Position numbers and translations under genes: made by a program. 64,000 nucleotides of DNA from JAGXSE01 sp040757295 (lineage in GTDB: Bacteria; Bacillota; PH28-bin88), in contig JBFLXH010000006.1 of assembly GCA_040757295.1 (NCBI GenBank), forward strand, positions 38,263-102,262, in the 5' to 3' direction. The notes beneath the pieces are model-generated. The model did no database searches. It worked only from the letters and a program-made list of their open reading frames with translations, and was not told the DNA's origin. How positions within the stretch are numbered: the stretch's first letter is position 1; each line of letters opens with the position of its first letter. Below are positions 1-6,794 of the stretch, piece by piece.

Positions 1-13
1 TTAAGGTTTTTCT

Positions 14-158
14 AAAAGAAAAGAGAGGTTGGTTCCCTTTCTGTTGCCGAAGGAGACCACGAGGAGTATTTTGCTCCCCTGCAGTGGGAGGAGACAGGAA
101 CGCTCAAATATCAGAAACAAAACCACCAGGGTCAGTCAGAAACCATGACTCTTTCTTT
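14..158 (+). ncRNA. Unidentified structured RNA leader
   Basis: A segment near 14-25 (AAAGAAAAGAG) can pair with CTCTTTCTTT at 149-158 with one bulge, closing a domain of about 145 nt. Inside are small hairpins such as CTCCC/GGGAG and GGAG/CTCC, and the motif GCCGAAGGAG. A strong terminator follows at 184-226, so the arrangement resembles an aptamer plus expression platform. GCCGAAGGAG recalls glycine riboswitches, but the conserved CTCTCAGG...GGAC segment is not convincing, so no class is assigned. It may instead be the 3' end of a transcript starting outside the window. Confidence 0.25.
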
Positions 159-183
159 GCAGTAAATAGCCGAAATCTTAACC

Positions 184-226
184 AATAATCCAGGTCCAAT
201 GACTGAGACCTGGATTATTTCTGTTT
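184..226 (+). terminator. Rho-independent terminator
   Basis: A perfect 13-bp inverted repeat AATAATCCAGGTC / GACCTGGATTATT is separated by a 10-nt loop and followed by TCTGTTT. It either ends an upstream transcript or acts as an attenuator before the VanW-family gene. The remaining bases to 334 show no further feature. Confidence 0.8.
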
Positions 227-334
227 AAAAAATGACATTTTGTCAGGTAGAAAATGGCATACAGCAACTATTAAAAAAGTATATTTAACTGGCATGTATG
301 AATACCAAGCGGCTAAAACTTACCAGCCAAAGGG

Positions 335-1558
335 GTGTTGCCAGTGCGAGCAGTATTATTCGTGGTTTTTTCAGTGTTTTTTTCTTTCGTATTGTTGACT
401 GGATGCAACAACCCTCTGGAACCTTCGGCTGGCTTTGTTCTTATCAGCCAGGAAAAAAGCTGGACTTTTTCCCCAGGGGAAGTGGGGATCAGCTACAAAA
501 AAAACAGTCAAGGCTTCCTGCGGGGGTACAGCTGGGAAGCGGTAATTGATCATAATAAGATGAACCAGATCCTGGTAAGGCTGTCCCAGGAGATAGATGT
601 GCTGCCTGCTAGCGCCACTTTGGAACTGGGGGAGGAGGGCAAGTTTACCATCCACCCGTCGGCTGACGGGAAGCGGGTAAACCTACATGCTCTCAAAGAG
701 TTACTGGAAGAAAAGGCCTTAACCGGCGGCTCTGTGGAGATTCCAGTGAAAAAGATACTGCCCGACGTATCCACGGCTGACCTGGAAGCGCTGTTACCTA
801 AGGGATTGTTATCAACCTTTGCAACAGAATTCACCAAAATCGAGGGACGCACAGAGAATATCCGGCTGTCCAGCGAAGCTGTTAATGGCATGGTAATAGC
901 CCCTGGCGAGACCTTCTCCTTTAACGAAACGGTAGGGAGAAGGGAGGTGGAAAGGGGTTATAAACCAGCAGCGGTAATCAGCGGCGGCCGCTTTTCGGCA
1001 GGACTTGGCGGTGGAGTTTGCCAGGTTTCTTCCACTTTATATAATGCACTCCTGCTGGCAGATATTGAGATTGTCGAGAGGTGGCCCCACAGCATAAAAG
1101 TTCCCTATCTCCCGGCGGGGAGGGACGCTACTGTATCCTGGGACATCCAGGATTTAAAGTTTAAAAACAACACCGGCGGCTATCTGGTTATTAACAGCTC
1201 CATCGAGGGGCAGAAACTTACCTTTTCAATTTACGGCAATACCGACCATACGGCCGGAAAAAGGATCGAAGTTAAGACCGAAGTGCACCAGGTAATTGAA
1301 CCGCCGATGAAAACTGTTCAGGACCCCGGTTTGCCTCCGGGAAAGAAGGTTGTTGAGGGCGGGCAGAAGGGCTATAAAACCAGCACATACCTGGTAATTA
1401 CCAAAGACGGCGAAAAAGAAGAGCGGAAGCTTTCTCAAGATTATTACCGTCCGGTGGCCGGCCAGGTGCGCATCGGCTCAGGGCAGCAAGGGTCCGCACC
1501 TTTGGAGGCCAAAAGGGACCACCCAGAGACATCGGTCCCTGAAGAAGGCGCAGGTTAA
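335..1558 (+). CDS. VanW/G5-domain lipoprotein
   Basis: This 407-residue exported protein has an N-terminal hydrophobic segment ending in a lipobox (LLTGC, lipidated Cys about residue 24). An N-terminal region of roughly residues 40-160 resembles the peptidoglycan-binding-like domain that often precedes VanW. The VanW domain follows (about 165-300, with APGETFSFNETVG and GGGVCQVSSTLYNALL), then a G5-like beta domain (about 305-385) and a low-complexity tail. VanW proteins are common surface proteins of sporulating Firmicutes and probably act in cell-wall interaction; their biochemical role is not settled. The start is GTG at 335, with GTG at 344 possible because AAAGGGG lies better spaced from it. 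It converges on the M23 peptidase gene. Confidence 0.85.
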   Translation: MLPVRAVLFVVFSVFFSFVLLTGCNNPLEPSAGFVLISQEKSWTFSPGEVGISYKKNSQGFLRGYSWEAVIDHNKMNQILVRLSQEIDVLPASATLELGEEGKFTIHPSADGKRVNLHALKELLEEKALTGGSVEIPVKKILPDVSTADLEALLPKGLLSTFATEFTKIEGRTENIRLSSEAVNGMVIAPGETFSFNETVGRREVERGYKPAAVISGGRFSAGLGGGVCQVSSTLYNALLLADIEIVERWPHSIKVPYLPAGRDATVSWDIQDLKFKNNTGGYLVINSSIEGQKLTFSIYGNTDHTAGKRIEVKTEVHQVIEPPMKTVQDPGLPPGKKVVEGGQKGYKTSTYLVITKDGEKEERKLSQDYYRPVAGQVRIGSGQQGSAPLEAKRDHPETSVPEEGAG

Positions 1559-1606
1559 AGAGTCCTTGAGGTCTTTGTAAAAAGGCGGAGGTAAAACCAA
1601 AAGTGG

Positions 1607-2590
1607 TTAGTCCAAAGGATCTTTTTCGAGAAACAACCATGGGTTGACGAAGACAGGGCCCACACTGATGGTCCAGTGGAGGTGGGGACCGGTAGAAAAA
1701 CCAGTAGAGCCGACCTCCCCGATAATATCCCCTTTTTCAACCAAAGTGCCTTTTTCTACCAAGAGCCGGTCGAGGTGAGAATAGGCGCTGTAAAGGTTCA
1801 GCCCGTGGTCAATAATGACGGTTTTGCCTACCACATTTAGGGACTTAGACAGGGTAACCAGCCCCCTGTTGGTCGCTTTAATGGGGGTTCCTGTGGGGGC
1901 TGCTATATCAATGCCGGAATGCCTACCTGATTCCACATTGTTGATATAGCGGATAACCCCAAATTCGGTAGAGATTCTTCCTTCTACAGGCATTAAAAAG
2001 GCGCCTTGCCACAGAGGTATTGCTGCTGTTGCTGACTTAGCCCTGGCAATATGGACGCGGTCTTCTTGCCAGAGCTTGTCACTGCGCTGGACTTGTTGTG
2101 CTTGGGTAACTCGTAGGAACTGGGTTGGGAATTTTTTTGCAGTTACTTGGATATTCTCCCGTGCATCCAGGAGCGTTTCACCGTTCCTGGATAGTTTAAC
2201 TTGAACATAATACTCCCCGGGGACGGTGCGGTAGTTTACTCCCACAACAGCCATCTTGCCGGCGGGATAGTCAAAAAAGAGGGGGTTCTTTTCGGCAAAA
2301 GAGGTGTGAAACTCCAGGTCATCACCCTCAGCAGCATGATCAAGGTAGAGGATGAAAAAATCCCCTGGTGCAATAGTGGCGGTAGAAAGGCGTAAAACAG
2401 GCAGTACAGGGCTTTTGTCCAGAGATTTTGTTTTATCCGGTTGATCATTCTGGCTTGTTTGGACCTTGTTTTGATCTGGCGGTTCCTTGGGGACAGCAAA
2501 ACATCCCGTCACAAGGGATAAAAGTGCAAGCAACAAGATAAGAAAAACAAACAGCGAAAGGCGGTGCGGTGGGTGCTGGCCTTTACGCAA
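1607..2590 (-). CDS. M23 family lipoprotein metallopeptidase
   Basis: This is a 327-residue predicted lipoprotein (lipobox LVTGC near residue 30) with a C-terminal LytM/M23 domain from about residue 205. Zinc-ligand motifs are intact: HSGIDIA (HxxxD) and GPHLHW (HxH). M23 enzymes cut peptide cross-links in peptidoglycan, so it probably acts at the outer face of the membrane in wall remodelling or spore morphogenesis. The middle (about 60-160) is a beta-rich region without a confident name. The start is TTG, chosen because AAAGGAAG lies about 7 nt upstream; no ATG in frame fits. It is monocistronic and convergent with the VanW gene, with 48 bp between them. Confidence 0.9.
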   Translation of the reverse strand: MRKGQHPPHRLSLFVFLILLLALLSLVTGCFAVPKEPPDQNKVQTSQNDQPDKTKSLDKSPVLPVLRLSTATIAPGDFFILYLDHAAEGDDLEFHTSFAEKNPLFFDYPAGKMAVVGVNYRTVPGEYYVQVKLSRNGETLLDARENIQVTAKKFPTQFLRVTQAQQVQRSDKLWQEDRVHIARAKSATAAIPLWQGAFLMPVEGRISTEFGVIRYINNVESGRHSGIDIAAPTGTPIKATNRGLVTLSKSLNVVGKTVIIDHGLNLYSAYSHLDRLLVEKGTLVEKGDIIGEVGSTGFSTGPHLHWTISVGPVFVNPWLFLEKDPLD

Positions 2591-2622
2591 AAATCATCTT
2601 CCTTTCTAGCCAGTATAACTTT

Positions 2623-2651
2623 ATTATAATATGCAATTCCGGCCCGTAAAA
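2623..2651 (-). promoter_or_regulatory. Likely SigA-type promoter of the M23 gene
   Basis: Reading the minus strand, TTTTAC and TATAAT are separated by exactly 17 bp, with the -10 about 33 bp upstream of the TTG start. The -10 is perfect and the -35 weak. Confidence 0.45.
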
Positions 2652-2814
2652 TTAAGTCATGGTAATAATTGCAAGAATGAGCAAAATTTATTCACGTCGC
2701 ATTTACAGCGCCAGGCACTCCTGCACTGCAGGATCCCATCACCAAGCCGGGTGCTGCCCCGTTTCAGTTGCTTGCCTGCTAACCTGGTAGAAAGTAACCG
2801 GAAACTTTTAATTA

Positions 2815-2862
2815 ATAATAAAAAGAAGCCCTCCAAGGGAAGAAAAACCCTCAGAGGACTTT
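2815..2862 (-). terminator. Terminator of the HpcH/HpaI aldolase gene
   Basis: On the minus strand AAGTCCTC pairs with GAGGGCTT (8 bp, one G-U) around a loop, followed by a T-rich run (TTCTTTTTATTATT). It lies 18 bp past the aldolase stop codon. Confidence 0.65.
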
Positions 2863-2879
2863 AATGATTTTATGAGGCC

Positions 2880-3671
2880 CTAAATCAGGGCTTCCTTGGT
2901 TCCGGCAATTAGTCCTTTCATTGCCCCGGCGATGACTGTGGTGGCCATGATAGGCATGAAGCGGGCGCCAAGGGCAGCAAACTTATGGAATTCTTCTTTG
3001 CTGGTGATCAGAACCCCCGGAGTGATGCCTGCCGCGGCAATCCGTTTCAGGCAATCGGCAATAGTAGCCTGTACCTCCGGGTGGCCTGGGTTGCCGGGAT
3101 AACCCATGGATACCGAGAGGTCCGACGGGCCAACAAATAAGACGTCAATGCCTTTCACTGTTAATATGGCATCCAAGTTTTTTACGGATTCAACAGTCTC
3201 AATATGGGTGATTACAACAGTATGCTCATTGGAAGCATGAATATGTCCCGGCCCCCCGAAAAATCCATATCCTCCTGCCCGAGTAGAGTAGGCCACGCCC
3301 CGGTTGCCCGCCGGTGGAAATTTGACGGCATCTACTACTAATCTGGCCTGTTCTGCCGTGTTGACCTGGGGTACCTGGACACCGGAGGCGCCGACATCAA
3401 GGGTTCTCAGAATTTCCTGCGGGTTGGCACCGGAAACCCGCACCAGGGGGACAATCCCGGCGCAGCGGGCCGCCCGGATCATGTGCTCTGTTGTTTCAAT
3501 TCCACCTGGGCCGTGTTCATTATCAATGATTACGAAGTCAAAATTGGCGTGCCCCGCCATTTCTACCAGGGCAGGGCTGGTAATGCCGGTAAAGAAACCA
3601 ATCAGGGGGCGGTTCTCCCGGAGGTACCCGCGGAAGCGGGCGTCAAATACTGTCAACTCTTTCATCTCCAA
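2880..3671 (-). CDS. HpcH/HpaI-type 2-oxo acid aldolase
   Basis: This 263-residue protein belongs to the class II pyruvate aldolase family (HpcH/HpaI, including 2-dehydro-3-deoxyglucarate aldolase). Family landmarks are present: DNEHGP with the catalytic His, VRV, GVQVPQV, KFPPAGNRG, IETVESV with a metal-binding Glu, and VGPSDLSVSMG with a metal-binding Asp. Such enzymes split 4-hydroxy-2-oxo acids into pyruvate and an aldehyde. The substrate is unknown. The first codon of the frame is TTG; ATG at 3665 or TTG at 3656 are alternatives because GGAG sits between them. A relic of an M20 deacylase lies just upstream on the same strand, suggesting a former operon. Confidence 0.85.
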   Translation of the reverse strand: MEMKELTVFDARFRGYLRENRPLIGFFTGITSPALVEMAGHANFDFVIIDNEHGPGGIETTEHMIRAARCAGIVPLVRVSGANPQEILRTLDVGASGVQVPQVNTAEQARLVVDAVKFPPAGNRGVAYSTRAGGYGFFGGPGHIHASNEHTVVITHIETVESVKNLDAILTVKGIDVLFVGPSDLSVSMGYPGNPGHPEVQATIADCLKRIAAAGITPGVLITSKEEFHKFAALGARFMPIMATTVIAGAMKGLIAGTKEALI

Positions 3672-3727
3672 TCTACGATGTTTGCTTTGTGCTAGACCAG
3701 TTCTACAATTAGTTCTTTTTTCCTGCT

Positions 3728-3904
3728 TTAATTCTCTCCGCAGAACTCCAGAATGGAATTTGCCACAATTTCCGCGGCTGAAATAACACTGGGGAAATCA
3801 ACATATTCTGCCGAGGCATGCAGCCCCTCCCCTTTTGGGCCAAAGATAACCGTGGGAATCCCGGCTCCAGCCAAAATGGCAGAGTCCATCCACCCGCTGA
3901 AGCC
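3728..3904 (-). pseudogene. C-terminal relic of an M20 (ArgE/DapE-type) deacylase
   Basis: About 58 codons on the minus strand read GFSGWMDSAILAGAGIPTV, then FGPKGEGLHASAEYVD, ending FCGEN-stop. This matches the C-terminal catalytic-domain end of M20 metallopeptidases and deacetylases, including the conserved G.WTDA-like segment, the FGP.GEG.HA metal-site segment and the helix before the stop. In-frame stops appear immediately upstream, so the first 300 or so residues are gone. The relic is followed 57 bp later by the aldolase gene on the same strand. Confidence 0.75.
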
Positions 3905-4083
3905 AATTAGGTAGAGGTATAATTGGAGTTTTTAGCAAAGAGAGCAATTCCGGAACAAATAGGGTTAAAGGTCTAAAACCTGCTTAAACGACTTGAGACC
4001 GCGCCTTTTTAAAATTGCTCCCTTAGACTTTCTTTGTTAAAGTAAATTCGTAAAGAACAATAGGTGTATAGGAGATTTGCCAC

Positions 4084-5304
4084 ATGCTGCCTGTAGTAGT
4101 ATTAATTTTGGTTTTGGCCGTTACCATTTATCTCACCCAAAAAGGGTACCAGCTATACTGGGGGCTCCTTGGTGGCTCGGTTCTGTTAAGTATAGCAAAT
4201 GGCAACGGGCTAATCAGCACAGCTCAGATCTTTGGTAAGGCCCTGGCTGCTCCCAAGACCCTGGAGTTAGTCATTGCTGTAACTATAGTATCCATAATGA
4301 CCTCGGTGATGTCGTCGAGCAACCTCTTAGAGCGGATGGTCGCAAGGCTTTCAGATTTTTTCAATAATCCTAAGCTAACCCTGATGGGCATCCCGGCTCT
4401 GGTGGGAGGCATTCCGGTAACCGGAGGGGCTATTATGTCTGCTCCGTTGGTGGGCCAGATCGGTGCATCCCTGGCCTTAAGCAATGCCCGCATGGCGGCA
4501 GTCAACATAATTTTCCGCCATGTCAGCATTTGGGTGCTGCCGTTTCGCCCAAACTACCTCTTGGCTGCCAGTTTGTCAGCTATACCCCTGTTTGACCTGG
4601 TCAAGGCCCAGGCCTCATTTACAGTCTTAGGCTTTTTGGTGGGGTACTGGTTTTTGCTGCGGGAAGCACAGGCTAAAGAGGAGCAGCAAGGGCAAAAAGC
4701 TAATCGTCTGCTGGCAGGACGGGATTTTCTAATCTACTCTTCACCCCTCAGTATTATTTTAGTAGTGAGCGCTTTTGGCCTTAGGCTTGATTTGTCTTTG
4801 TTTCTCGGGTTAATCCTCTGCATGTTCTTTGCATGGGGTCATCCTAACTTTAAATTTCAATCAGTGATCAAGGGGATTAGGCCGGACCTTATTATGACCA
4901 TGGTCTCTATAATTGTCTTTGCGAAAGCGGTCCATAGTATTGAAGTCTTGCCGAACCTTTTAAACAGTGTTGTTTCCTATGGTATTCCTTTCAACCTGCT
5001 GGTCTTTCTTGTCCCTTTGGTTGTCGGCTATCTCACGGCTGATATTACCACTTGTGTTGCCTTGGTCTTCCCTTTACTTTTACCCCTGGTGCCTGTCGAA
5101 ACCAAGCTTTATTATGTCGTGGCTTTCTATGCAACGGGCATGATTTCTTACATGATTTCACCTTTGCATATGTGCCAGGTGTTAACCAACGACCACTTTG
5201 GGATTAATCTGTTTCAAATTTACCGGGAATACTGGGCCGTTCAGTTGGCCTTATTGGCCGGGATTATTACCTTCTTCTTTTTAGGTATTTATTGGCTTGG
5301 CTAG
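4084..5304 (+). CDS. DUF401 family integral membrane permease
   Basis: This 406-residue, very hydrophobic protein has about 10-11 membrane segments and matches the DUF401 family, related to the ion-transporter superfamily (CitMHS/ArsB/DctM-like folds). A Gly/Pro-rich re-entrant stretch (GIPALVGGIPVTGGAIMSAP, about residues 102-121) is typical of these secondary transporters. The substrate cannot be inferred. The start is ATG with TAGGAG about 10 nt upstream. It is a single gene; the 180 bp before it hold no other recognisable gene. Confidence 0.75.
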   Translation: MLPVVVLILVLAVTIYLTQKGYQLYWGLLGGSVLLSIANGNGLISTAQIFGKALAAPKTLELVIAVTIVSIMTSVMSSSNLLERMVARLSDFFNNPKLTLMGIPALVGGIPVTGGAIMSAPLVGQIGASLALSNARMAAVNIIFRHVSIWVLPFRPNYLLAASLSAIPLFDLVKAQASFTVLGFLVGYWFLLREAQAKEEQQGQKANRLLAGRDFLIYSSPLSIILVVSAFGLRLDLSLFLGLILCMFFAWGHPNFKFQSVIKGIRPDLIMTMVSIIVFAKAVHSIEVLPNLLNSVVSYGIPFNLLVFLVPLVVGYLTADITTCVALVFPLLLPLVPVETKLYYVVAFYATGMISYMISPLHMCQVLTNDHFGINLFQIYREYWAVQLALLAGIITFFFLGIYWLG

Positions 5305-5308
5305 GCCA

Positions 5309-5430
5309 TTTTTATCACAGATGGCTACCCGCTCTTAAGCCTACGCTTCTTTAAAGCGGCGGGAAATGCTCGGCAAAGGAAAAATATTAAAATCAATGAA
5401 GCCGAGTATATTTTGGCCGGTTCTCTCATT
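5309..5430 (+). repeat. Palindromic mobile repeat, copy A (partial)
   Basis: This copy begins TTTTTATCACAGATGGCTAC, the exact inverse complement of the right end of copy D (43500-43693). It then contains the CGCTT/AAGCG hairpin and the CTCGGC/GCCGAG hairpin, nearly identical to copy B for about 100 bp. The right third (GGCCAC/GTGGCC hairpin and right terminal repeat) is lost or diverged. It sits between the DUF401 permease and the GIY-YIG gene. Confidence 0.8.
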
Positions 5431-5452
5431 CTGACTCCTGACTCCTGTGTAG

Positions 5453-5722
5453 TTACGTTTTATCATTCCATGTTTTTAGAAGCAGCTCCTTGGCCTTTTT
5501 AGGGAGCCTGCGAATCTCTTTCTCCTTTCTCAAAGCATCTCCCCGGCTAGCCGTCTTTTCGGCGTAGACCAGTGTTACAGGGCGCCGCCCTCTGGTGAAA
5601 ATAGCTCCTTTGCCGGCATTATGAAGGGCAACCCGGCGGGACAGGTCGATGGTCTGGCCAGTGTACATGGAGCCGTCAGAACACTTTAGTATGTAGACCC
5701 AAAACACAGGGGTATCACTCAT
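5453..5722 (-). CDS. GIY-YIG domain protein (UPF0213/YhbQ-YazA type)
   Basis: This 89-residue protein is essentially a single GIY-YIG nuclease-fold domain: WVYILKCSDGSMYTGQT carries the two Tyr motifs, followed by the conserved Arg segment (LSRRVALHN) and a Glu in EKTASRGDALRKEKEI. Its size equals stand-alone UPF0213 proteins, whose function is uncertain (DNA repair or processing has been proposed). The downstream side carries mobile repeat copy A. Confidence 0.9.
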   Translation of the reverse strand: MSDTPVFWVYILKCSDGSMYTGQTIDLSRRVALHNAGKGAIFTRGRRPVTLVYAEKTASRGDALRKEKEIRRLPKKAKELLLKTWNDKT

Positions 5723-5895
5723 TTATTACATCCCCCAAAATTAATCTCCACAGCAAAAAATGCAGGGATTCCAGCCTGGCGGTTCGAATTTTTTGATTAT
5801 CAGCCAGGGTCTCTTGTTAAAGGCATCATTTCTATTTGTTGATGTTCGCCGTAATGCTGCCGGTTCCTGCATATACAGGTTTTAAGGAGTGAGGG

Positions 5896-6789
5896 TTGTT
5901 GTCCACTGGAAAGATCTTCGATATCATGCGCTATTCTATCCATGATGGGCCAGGAATCAGAACAACGGTTTTTCTTAAAGGCTGCCCTCTTAACTGCTGG
6001 TGGTGCCACAACCCGGAAGGCAAGTCCCCGCAGGAGGAAATCATGTTCTGGCCCGACCGCTGTATCGGGTGTGACGAATGTCTGCAGGTCTGCTCCTCTG
6101 GGGCTATTAGTTCGCGGGAACTGGATAGCAAATGTACCCTTTGCGGAAATTGTATCCCTGTATGTCATGCAGGGGCCCGGGAGCTGGTTGGTCGGCAGGT
6201 GGCTGTGAGCGATTTAATGCGGGAGATAGAAAAAGATATCGTTTTTTATGACCAATCCGGCGGCGGTGTAACTTTTTCCGGGGGAGAGCCTTTGATGCAG
6301 GCAGATTTCCTGCTGGCTATGCTGAAAAAGTGCGGGGAAAAGGAGATTCATGCGGCAGTTGATACAACAGGTTATGCAACGGCGGAAACAGTGCGCAAAA
6401 TCAGCCCGTATACTGATTTATTTCTTTATGACTTGAAACTAATAAATGATGAGGATCATCGAAAGTTCACCGGAGTGTCCAATAAACCTATTCTGGAAAA
6501 CCTGCTTTTTCTTGCTTCCATCAACCATAACATAAACGTCCGGATACCTATCATACCCGGCATAAACAACAGCGAAGAAAATATTTCTGCCATAGGGGAA
6601 TTTATTTCCTCTTTAAAGGTTGTCAAAGAGATAAATATTTTACCCTACCATAAAACCGGGGCAGAGAAATACTCCAGGCTAAAAAAAGTTTACCTGTTGC
6701 CAGAATTAGATCCCCCTGCTGCCGGCGAAATTGAGGTAATTGCTGCCAGGTTAAAGGCCTATGGCTTAAAAATAAAGGTGGGGGGTTAG
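5896..6789 (+). CDS. Glycyl-radical enzyme activase (radical SAM, PflA family)
   Basis: This 297-residue radical SAM enzyme should generate the glycyl radical on the enzyme encoded 6 bp downstream. The activase motif CPLNCWWC (CX3CX2C) binds the SAM-cleaving 4Fe-4S cluster. Two extra ferredoxin-type clusters follow (CIGCDECLQVC and CTLCGNCIPVC), as in the activases of glycerol, choline and hydroxyproline lyases but not in PflA itself. SGGEP, the SAM-binding motif, is present. The start is TTG, selected by AAGGAG six bases upstream; the next codon is also TTG. Confidence 0.93.
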   Translation: MLSTGKIFDIMRYSIHDGPGIRTTVFLKGCPLNCWWCHNPEGKSPQEEIMFWPDRCIGCDECLQVCSSGAISSRELDSKCTLCGNCIPVCHAGARELVGRQVAVSDLMREIEKDIVFYDQSGGGVTFSGGEPLMQADFLLAMLKKCGEKEIHAAVDTTGYATAETVRKISPYTDLFLYDLKLINDEDHRKFTGVSNKPILENLLFLASINHNINVRIPIIPGINNSEENISAIGEFISSLKVVKEINILPYHKTGAEKYSRLKKVYLLPELDPPAAGEIEVIAARLKAYGLKIKVGG

Positions 6790-6794
6790 GTAAG

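Noticed and set aside
14..158. Glycine riboswitch
   Set aside because: GCCGAAGGAG fits, but the conserved CTCTCAGG...GGAC segment and second aptamer are not recognisable; kept only as an unclassified structure.
2631..2864. 77-codon frame between the M23 and aldolase genes
   Set aside because: Overlaps a promoter and a terminator; no ribosome site.
3709..3906. 65-codon minus-strand frame
   Set aside because: Wrong frame over the M20 relic; the adjacent frame matches the M20 family.
5780..5800. GGTTCGAA, tRNA T-loop-like
   Set aside because: No acceptor, D or anticodon arms can be formed around it.
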